This document shows positions 56,604 to 64,000 of a stretch of DNA of 64,000 nucleotides, one piece after another. Position 1 is the stretch's first letter; each line of letters begins with the position of its first letter. The DNA lies in contig OY821746.1 in assembly GCA_963682055.1 (NCBI GenBank), positions 28,400,481 through 28,464,480 of the forward strand. The letters are read 5' to 3'. The notes below the pieces were generated by a model, which made no database searches, had not been told where the DNA came from, and saw nothing but the letters and a program-made list of their open reading frames with translations. Source of the stretch: Primula veris. Taxonomy: Eukaryota; Streptophyta; Magnoliopsida; Ericales; Primulaceae. A program made the translations under genes and the position numbers.

Positions 56604-59600
56604 ATGGCGAATTTGGAAGAGCGAACAATAGAGGATACAACAATGGAGTTGGCTCATAAGACGAAGATCATTCAATTCTTAGGACGAACCACGCCTATTG
56701 TTTTGCAAAACGATAATGGACCTTGTCCTCTTCTTGCTATCTGTATGTATATCTATCTATATATATCTATATATCTATCTATCTATATATCTATCTATGT
56801 ATCTTGCTCTAAAGTTTCTTTGTTTTGGCATTTTTTTGTGGTCGTGTGATTTTTTTTGTGATTTTGTGAAAGTTAGGGTTTTATTTCGATTGAGTTTTTT
56901 TGAGTTATGTGGAAATTGTCAATTTATTAGAGCTTTATTCGGTTTGTATTGCTAATTTGGAGCGGATTGATGATCGTGTGAATTTTATGTAGTTTGGTGA
57001 AAGTTGGGGTGGTTTTTTTTGTTGTTGTGGAAATTGCCAATTTAGGGCTTTATTAGAGCAAATTGATGACCGGATGAATTTTTTGCGGTTTTGTGAAAGT
57101 TAGGGTTTTATTTCATTGGTTTTTTGGGATGATGTGGTAATAGTCGATTCAGGGCTTTATTTGGTCAGTATTGCTAGTTTGGTGCGAATCGATGATCGTG
57201 TGAATTGTTTCTAGTTTTGTGAAAATTAGTTTTTTTTTTAATTATGTACAAATTGTTGATTGAGGGATTTATTCGGATTGTATTTCTAATTTGGAGCAAA
57301 TTGATGATCATGTGAATTATCTGTAATTTGTTAAAGTTAGGGTGGGTTTTCTTGAGTTATGTGGGAATTGTCAATTTAGGTCTTTTTTCGGTTTGTATTA
57401 TTAATTGTGAGGGAATAGATGATCATGTGAATTATTTGTAATTTGTGAAAGTTAGGGTGGGTTTTCGTGAGTTGTGTGGGAATTGTAGAATTAGGGCTTT
57501 TTTCGGTTTGCATTGTGAATTTTGAGGGAATCGCTGATCATGTGAATTATATGTAATTTTATTAAAGTTAGGGTGATTTTTTTTTTGAGTTTTGTGGAAA
57601 TTGTCCATTTAGGACTTATTCGGATTGTATTTTTAATCTGGAGCAAATGAATGGCTGTGTGAATTATTTGTAGTTTTGTGAAAGTTAGGGTGGGTTTTTT
57701 CGAGTTATGTGGAATTTGTCCATTTATTAGGGCTTTATTCGGTTTGTATTGCTAATTTGGAGCAAATTGATGACCGTGTGAATTTTTTGTAGTCTTGTGA
57801 AAGTTATGGTGGGTTTTATTGAGTTATGTGGAAATTGTCGATTTTGGGATTTATTTGGTTAGTATTGCTAAATTGAAGCAGATCGTTGATCGTGTGATTT
57901 TTTTTGTAGTTTTGTAAAAATTAAGGTTTTTTTGAGTTATGTGGAAATTGTTGATTTAGGACTTTATTCGGGTTGTATTGCTAAGCGAATCGATGATCAT
58001 GTGAATTGTTTGTAATTTTGTGAAAGTGGTTTTATTTCATTGGCTTTTTTGTGTAAATTGTTGATTTAGGACTTTATTTGGTCTTTATAGCTAATTATTG
58101 ATAATTTGGAGCAAAATGGTGATTGTAGGAAATGTTTGTAATTGGTGAGGGGTAGGATTATATTTTCTTCTATATATGTGTTAGGTGGATTTTTTCTTTT
58201 CTAGAATTTATTCAGATTGTATTTGGGGGGAAATGGAGTAATTTAGTGTTTTATGATGATCGCATGAAATGGTTGCATTTTTGCAAGGGTTAGGGTTTTC
58301 CTTAATTGGTTTATGTTAAGATGATCAAATCTGGGACATTATTCGGTTTGATTGCTAATCTAGGGTTTTGTTGCTGATTCGGTGCAAATTGGTGATCATA
58401 GGAAATGTCTGTAATTGGTGAGCGTTAGGATTCTAATTTCCTGTATATATTGATTATGTGGATTTTTTTCATTTCTAGAATTTTTTTCGCATTGTATTTC
58501 GGGGGAAATGGGGTAGTTTAGTGTTTTCGTAATTTCTGTAGCTTTGTGGCTTATGATGAATCTAATGAAATGGTTGTAATCGTGTGAGATTTAGGGTGTG
58601 TTTGGAATCCGGAAATGTAGCGGGAAAAGAAAAGAAAAAGAAAAGAAAGGAAAAGAAATGAAAATTAACATGAAATCATTTTCCACACATATGTTTGGTA
58701 GATTAGGAAAAGAAAAGAAAGGGGTGAGAGAGAGTTATCCTCACTTTTATTATTTGTTTTCCTTTTCCTCCCACTTTTGGAAGGAAAATGTTTTCTCTCA
58801 TTCTACACACCAAACTTTCCCATACTTTCTTTCATTTCCTTTTTCATTTTCTTTTTCATTGGGTTTCTTATGTGTAACCAAACACAAAAAAATGTTTTCT
58901 TGGAAAATCATTTTTTTTCCCATCCATTTTCCATGTTCCAAACACACCCTTAGGGTTTTATTTCACCGACTTTTTTGGATCTTGTGGATTCTGTAAATTT
59001 TAGGGCCTTATTCAGTCTGTGTATTTGAAGAACTCGGAGTAATTGAGGGTTTTATTGCTGATTCAGGGGAAATTGAGAATCATAGGGACCGTTTGTCATT
59101 GTCAAGGGTTACGATACTCTTTTCTTGAGTCTATGAGTATGTGGATTTTTTCATTTTTAGGGTTTATTCGAATTGCATTTGCAGAAATGGAGTAATTTAC
59201 TGTTTTTCTGGCTCTTTTGTGCCAAATTAATGATACGATAGTGTATGTATTTTTTTTCTCTCTGTGAGTCGTAATTTCGGCAATTTTTTTGCTAATTTAT
59301 GATCCTAGAAATGTCTTCATGCTAATGTAATCGTGTAAGAGTTGGAGTTTTTTGTTTTTGTTTGGTAGGTTTAGAGTATCCGTATTTGTGTGACTACTGA
59401 TGCTCGGGCTATTGTCGTTTGCTTAGATATTCTAGGACTGGAGTTATATTTGTTGACTTCTATGGATTTGGGATTCTTATCCTAGTGTTTCTTAGCTACG
59501 TTGATTTTTTTTTTTTTTTTATGATTGTCTGAAATGTATATGGGAGGATTTTTTGAAATTTATGCCATGATTATTTCAGCTGTTACGAATTATTGTCTTC

Positions 59601-62600
59601 TCTTTATTTATAGGTCTTTATTTACCGTAGCTTGCTTTTTGGAGATTTGGAAAAAAAAGCTTTAGTTTGCTAATGTATGATTTAGGGTTCGTCTATTTAT
59701 AGTTTTTGTCAGTTTTTATGTTACTTTTAGGTCTTTATTTGGTTTGCTTCTGGAAAATTGGATTAAAGCTGTGACTTTGCTTTAACAGATTTAGTTGTCG
59801 GCTCGTTCTAGTTTACACTTTTCAGCAATGTTTGCATTGTTTAAACTTTTTTACTTTATTGTCTTTATATGTTCTTCATTTGAGGAACTGGAGCTACTGT
59901 GAGTGGGCTCTTATGGACTTGGGATCTTTTTAGCATACTTTTCTCTACTGTCCAATGTGTAATAATTTACTCTCTGCAGAATAGATTATGAGAAAACTGT
60001 TCTTTCGGTTGATACCATATTTAGTTGGAATGATCACGGGGTAGCTAGTTATGATAAGGTCAGGGTTCGAATTCAATGGAAATGATTGTATCTGTAGGAA
60101 ATTGGATCTGGAGCTAGTTTTTTGCATTTATGGGTATATGATTTTCCGTATATGGATTTTTACTTGCAGCAAATTAAGGATTTGAGAAATTGTTCTTTCA
60201 TTTTACATAGTTGTAAAGTGGATGATTGGATTTTCTTTTTTTGGTCATTTTTTCAATTTCTTATTATGCAGATCTTTCGCCATTAACACTTGATGTTTCA
60301 TTCTCACAGGTAATGTCCTTTTGTTGAAGAATGACTTAAATTTAAGCTCAGATGTTGCTGAGGTCTCACAAGAGAAGTTGCTTTCACTTGTTGCAGAGCG
60401 CTTGATTGATTCTAACAGTAATGTTGATGTAAGTATTGTTTTTTGTCAGAGTAAGAGAAACATGAAAATATGGTGTTCTTTTATGCTTATGTTAACAGAG
60501 ACTGATAATTTCCCCCCGACATGTTTGGTATTCATAATTGATTGCTTTCTATTGAGTGTAGGACAAAGATGCTGGGTTTGTTGAAAACCAACAGCAGAAC
60601 ATTGCCGATGCCATTGATTTGCTTCCTCGGCTTGCTACTGGAATTGATGTTAATATAAAATTTACTAGGTAATTGCAAGTTTATGTTATTAACACCTAAT
60701 AGCTTAACACTCCTAATAGCTTGATCGGTTCATGAACTTTAAGGCCATTTATAGTGTTTTTCCTTTTACAGAATCGATGATTTTGAATTTACTCCCGAGT
60801 GTGCAATATTTGATCTTATGGACATTCCGCTGTATCATGGTTGGATAGTTGATCCCCAGGTAAATTCTGTTTGTCTTCGTCATGCGTAGTCAAATGATAT
60901 TCTTGGTCTTCAAAAGTGAACAATTTTTATTCTGTTCCACGTTGTATGTCTGATCGTATGGGGCTTGTAGTTTCTCATCATTCTGGGTTTTTATAAGATA
61001 TACACCCTCTTAAGGGCAAACCCGGTGTTAAGGCCCCTGCTCTTCCCGGGGTCCGGGAAGAGTCGGGCGACTTTGGGCCTAATGTACTTTCACGACTTGA
61101 ACCTGTGACCTCCAGATCACATGACAGCAACTTTACCGCTGTGTTAAGGCCCACCCTCATAAAATATAGTGACATACTCCCTCTGTTTCTAATAATTTGT
61201 ACCGTATTATTGAAGGACAAATCTGGAAATTCTCACATAAAAGTATAAAACAAAATTAATTATGTGGGCTTACATGTCCCGCACATAATTACCTTTTGAA
61301 AGTGTTAGATTAATTTAGTACATACCCAACGTTTTGAACATAGAATTTACTCTTTTTTAATGTTTATGTTTAATGTTAAGGTGCAACTAAGAAGATACGG
61401 GGATATGAACATTTTTATGTCCTTTTGAGTTCATAATAATTGTACTTAATGTGGCACCACATTGGAAGAGATACCTGCTATATTAGGTACCTTTAGTGCC
61501 CACTGCTGAAAAGATTCTATCTGTTTCTACTTTCTATTGCTGCTCATTTTGTTATTTTTTATGAAAAACTTATGATTTGTTTGGAGGGTTTGGTAAAGAT
61601 GTGTATGGCGTATGGGTAGTCAACTATTTTCATAAATGGTAATGATGGATTTGTGTACTTCTTGGAAGGTTTCTGGTCCTTGAGACGTGAAATATGAATT
61701 GGATGCTTTTATTCATGAAGTATTTTTTGTTAGCCCTTGTGTGTTAATTTTCAAGACGAGGGATTTTGGTTCTTAAAAGTTTTTGAAGCATTTGTTTGCT
61801 TAAGCTGCCTGACAATACTCAAGATTATCAACTTTTGGTTGAACTCCTTTTGTCTGTGTATGTCAGGATTCTGATACAGCAACTGCCATTGGACTAAAAT
61901 CTTATAATACTCTCATGGGGGAGCTTGTTGCCCTTGAAACAAGAAATATGGAATGTGATCAAAAGAAAAATATGGAAGAAGATACTGTTGATTTTGTTGC
62001 TGCAACCACTGCAGCTCTCGGCGTTCCTTCTCCCTCGCTCTCTAGAGGTATGTCTTTCGAGGAGTCTCCCAAAAAGACCTGTAAATCTTTCGAGGATTCT
62101 CCCAATAAGTCCTGTACGTCTTTCGAGGAGTCTCCCAAAGAGACATGTACGTCCTTCGAGGAGTCTCCCAAAAAGATCTGTACGTCTTTCGAGGAGTCTC
62201 CCAAAGAAACTTGTGGTGAAGATATAGAAAAGAAAGCCTACATGGATGAAGAAGCAGAGCTGCTGAAAGCTAGGGAATTGTCAGATACTAATCAACCCAT
62301 TTTAGTGTATGATATACCTTCGCCTACTGGTAATGGGCAAACAGAGCCTGGGCCAATAGCAAAACAACAGCTAGATGGTTGTAATAAAGGGGAAATTGAA
62401 AAATCTGATGAACAAATAACTTTAGAAGTGACCCCAAAAGAGGCTGTTAATTTAGAGACTAAGCAAGAAAATGATCTTGGGCAATCTTGTCTTCAAGTAT
62501 GCAACGAAAATGCAAATCCGAGCGTCATCGTCGAAACCGAAAGCAGTATTAATGTTTTTGTCTCAGATGAGAATGCAATGTTCGAGTCATCTGAACAAAA

Positions 62601-64000
62601 TCTTACATTTTCTTGTGACAATAGTTCACTTAATTCTACCCGAGGTGTAGAAGTTGTGAAGCCTCCCACTTTTGCATCTGATGTACATACGCCAGAACCT
62701 ATGCATGATTGTGTGGCTGCAGCATCGTCCGCCAAAATCAGTGCTGACTCAGACTCATTTAGGGAGAGAAAGCAAGATGAAGATGCAACTGAAGTTAATG
62801 GTTCCAGTGTGAACGATAGTGAGCCCATTTATGAAGGGGAAGAGTGCATATTAGAATCAGAAGCAAGAATCTCTGAAGACCGTGAGCCTTTGTATGAAGG
62901 GGAGGTTGTTCTTGCCAAGCAAGGGGATATTAGGGCCGAAAATTCTAGTGAGACAAGCTCGGCCGATCAATTTTCTAGAGGACAAGGTAAGATCTGTTTG
63001 TTTATAATCATAGTACATCTCTGATGATACACTAATCCCGAAAATTCAAGGTCGGCATACGATTGCATTTATTTTAGCGTTGTGTTTTTTAAGATAGTTT
63101 TCTGTATCAGCACTAACTTTTTTATCATGATTCGTGTTCCTAGGAGAGTTGATCAGGAACTTTTTGAAGAACAGTGCTAGTCAGTTGACATTTAATGGGT
63201 ATGCTTGATATATATATATTAAAGTTCCTGATATTCCTTTTTAGTATTCTTCTATTTGTATATGCTAGTATTTTAAATTATTTAAAAATTGTAGGCTTTT
63301 TTGCTTACAAGATGGTCTGAAGGAGCGGGAGCTTTGTGTCTTTTTCCGCAACAACCACTTCAACACCATGTTTAAGGTGTGGTTTTTCAAATTTTTTGTT
63401 GACGAAGTTATGCTATAATGCTTGTTCTAATTTATGTAAAAAGTGTTTAAAGATAAGCTGGGGACAGTTTCATTAACCTACCTCTCCTTTTATTTGTTTT
63501 GTACTAAACTGAATTTTTTTTAAACATTTCATTTTGTCATCTTTTATCTGTTTGTCTTTTCTGTAAGATCTTCTTTGGGTATTTTTTGAAATTCTCCATG
63601 TGGTCTTCTTCTGTATTTTTTTTTTTTGAAAAGAATCTTCTTCTGTTTCTATACTTGTTGAAAATTAGCTTGAAGAAAGACGATAATGAACTCCTACATA
63701 TAGACCTTGAATGATTTTGCATTGAATGATATTTAGTTTGCCCATGCTTATGCAGTTTGAAGGTGAACTGTACATTTTGGCTACAGATCAGGGTTATCTA
63801 AACCAGCCTGATTTGGTATGGGAAAAGCTTAACGAGGTAAGATACTATTCAAGTGATAATTTATAATAGTCTTTTTTCTATTTTAGTGGGTAATATGTTA
63901 TTATAATTTGCCTTGTTACTGTTGGTAACACGACATAATAAGTACGGAGTATTTATTTTAGGAACTTCAGTTCGTAGACAATATAACGAGGTGAGAAGGT
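56604..64000 (+). CDS. MINDY-type (FAM63/DUF544) deubiquitinase, partial, at least 8 exons
   Basis: Exons 56604-56742, 60310-60428, 60562-60668, 60772-60859, 61867-62986, 63144-63198, 63295-63376 and 63756-63836; the rest lies beyond the window. MINDY proteases remove Lys48-linked ubiquitin. The catalytic core is visible: oxyanion Gln35 and Cys41 in VLQNDNGPCPLLAI, His564 in FFRNNHFNTMFK, and then YILATDQGYLNQPDLVWEKL. Unlike animal MINDY1, the core is interrupted after YNTLMGELVALET by about 350 residues of acidic, low-complexity sequence, including five copies of an 11-residue SFEESPKxTCx unit (residues about 214-268). The core resumes at GELIRNFLKNSASQLTFNGL. Exon 1 ends in the middle of the Cys-loop region, before a 3.6-kb intron. 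The start ATG follows an AAT repeat and directly precedes MANLEERTIEDTTMELAHKT. Cytosolic; no signal peptide or membrane segment. Confidence 0.92.
56747..56806. repeat. (TATC)n/(TATA)n microsatellite at the start of MINDY intron 1
   Basis: Mixed ATCT, ATAT tetranucleotide runs directly after the donor site of exon 1. Confidence 0.9.
56860..58300 (+). repeat. Imperfect tandem repeat of about 115 bp in MINDY intron 1
   Basis: Eleven or so diverged units marked by GATGATCGTGTGAATT-type words near 56967, 57064, 57190, 57301, 57418, 57531, 57648, 57768, 57884 and 57990. These alternate with GTGAAAGTTAGGGT, GAGTTATGTGGAAATTGT and GGGCTTTATTCGGTTTGTATT. Weaker units continue to about 59200. Confidence 0.85.
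58591..58952. mobile_element. Tourist-like MITE in MINDY intron 1
   Basis: Element 58594-58949 (356 bp) flanked by TTA on both sides. The inverted ends GGGTGTGTTTGGAATCCGG and GGGTGTGTTTGGAACATGG (reverse complement of the right) are the PIF/Harbinger MITE type. The inside is A/G-rich at the left and T/C-rich at the right, so the whole element folds back. The 132-residue ORF inside is incidental. Confidence 0.85.
60992..61160 (-). mobile_element. tRNA-derived SINE in MINDY intron 4
   Basis: On the minus strand the A-box-like region TAACACAGCGGTAAAGTT (61129-61146) and the B box GGTTCAAGTC (61094-61103) lie at the right spacing, within GATCTGGAGGTCACAGG, which resembles plant SINEs of the Au type. 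The tail includes a GC-rich inverted repeat (CTTCCCGGGGTCCGGGAAG). The 80-residue minus ORF here is not a gene. Confidence 0.6.
61174..61460. mobile_element. Stowaway-like remnant in MINDY intron 4
   Basis: TACTCCCTCTGTTTCTAATAATTTGTACC at the left, and a partly inverse TTGAGTTCATAATAATTGTACTTAATG near 61423-61450. It differs from the main Stowaway family of the window. The right end is unclear. Confidence 0.45.
62055..62216 (+). repeat. 33-bp coding repeat in MINDY exon 5
   Basis: Five in-frame copies of a 33-bp unit (TCTTTCGAGGAGTCTCCCAA core) encode SFEESPKKTCK, SFEDSPNKSCT, SFEESPKETCT, SFEESPKKICT and SFEESPKETCG. Each has an SP dipeptide and acidic residues and could be phosphorylated. 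The low divergence shows recent expansion. Confidence 0.95.

Noticed and set aside
58598..58996. 132-residue ORF in MINDY intron 1
   Set aside because: It lies in a Tourist-like MITE and is lysine- and phenylalanine-rich because the element is purine-rich, then pyrimidine-rich.
60978..61220. 80-residue minus-strand ORF in MINDY intron 4
   Set aside because: It coincides with a SINE; no protein similarity is recognised.
63962..63990. A ninth MINDY exon at the window edge
   Set aside because: GT-AG borders are possible, but the residues (ELQFVDNIT) do not resemble the expected continuation of the family and the upstream TACGGAGTA suggests a MITE end. The true next exon is probably outside.

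Overview
The window is nuclear DNA from a flowering plant, most likely a eudicot. It is AT-rich, its genes have many introns with GT-AG borders, and the spaces between genes are full of plant transposon families (Stowaway, Tourist, hAT, Mutator-like, Helitron, SINE, PIF/Harbinger and Ty3/Gypsy). I cannot name the species from the sequence.

Four host genes can be reconstructed. (1) 260-7549 (+): an 11-exon gene for mannosylglycoprotein endo-beta-mannosidase, a GH2 enzyme that trims N-glycans; the 967-residue model looks complete. (2) 35205-37216 (+): a 3-exon bHLH transcription factor of 237 residues. (3) 50829-52635 (+): a 3-exon alpha-expansin, secreted to the cell wall. (4) From 56604 (+) to beyond the right edge: a MINDY-type deubiquitinase that has the catalytic Gln, Cys and His and carries a long insert with five tandem 11-residue repeats. 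These genes show no functional link to one another.

The dominant object is a 16,982-bp LTR retrotransposon at 16554-33535. Its two 570-bp LTRs differ at about 11 positions by eye (about 98% identical). gag-pol lies on the minus strand with the hallmarks of the Tat branch of Ty3/Gypsy: a tRNA-type primer site TGGCGCC, a degenerate first RNase H followed by a second, archaeal-type RNase H, then integrase. It is broken by four in-frame stops and one frameshift. Between integrase and the distal LTR the element carries more than 8 kb of genes on the opposite strand. Five small coiled-coil genes (17367-21127) each have a TATA box 57-104 bp upstream of the ATG. They are followed by a four-exon gene with a domain like the 'putative gypsy type transposon' (Transposase_28) family, and then by two more coiled-coil ORFs. 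These antisense genes are open although gag-pol is dead. The two opposed units converge on a 730-bp satellite-like array whose 48-bp and 38-bp units alternate in a higher-order ABBAB pattern. An 18-bp direct repeat flanks the element, far longer than the usual 5-bp target duplication. This element is the best candidate for an under-described system in the window.

The rest is intergenic or intronic DNA. It includes well-delimited small elements with visible target duplications (hAT at 522-959 and 11368-11890, Mutator-like at 2912-3060, Tourist at 40263-40540 and 58594-58949, Stowaway at 47481-47714), three Helitron-like copies, a foldback element at about 42640-44235 holding a tRNA-like segment and a 21-bp minisatellite, a PIF/Harbinger relic at about 37920-39590, and a duplicated promoter segment with an LTR-like insertion upstream of the expansin. 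No rRNA gene, intact tRNA gene or CRISPR array was seen.
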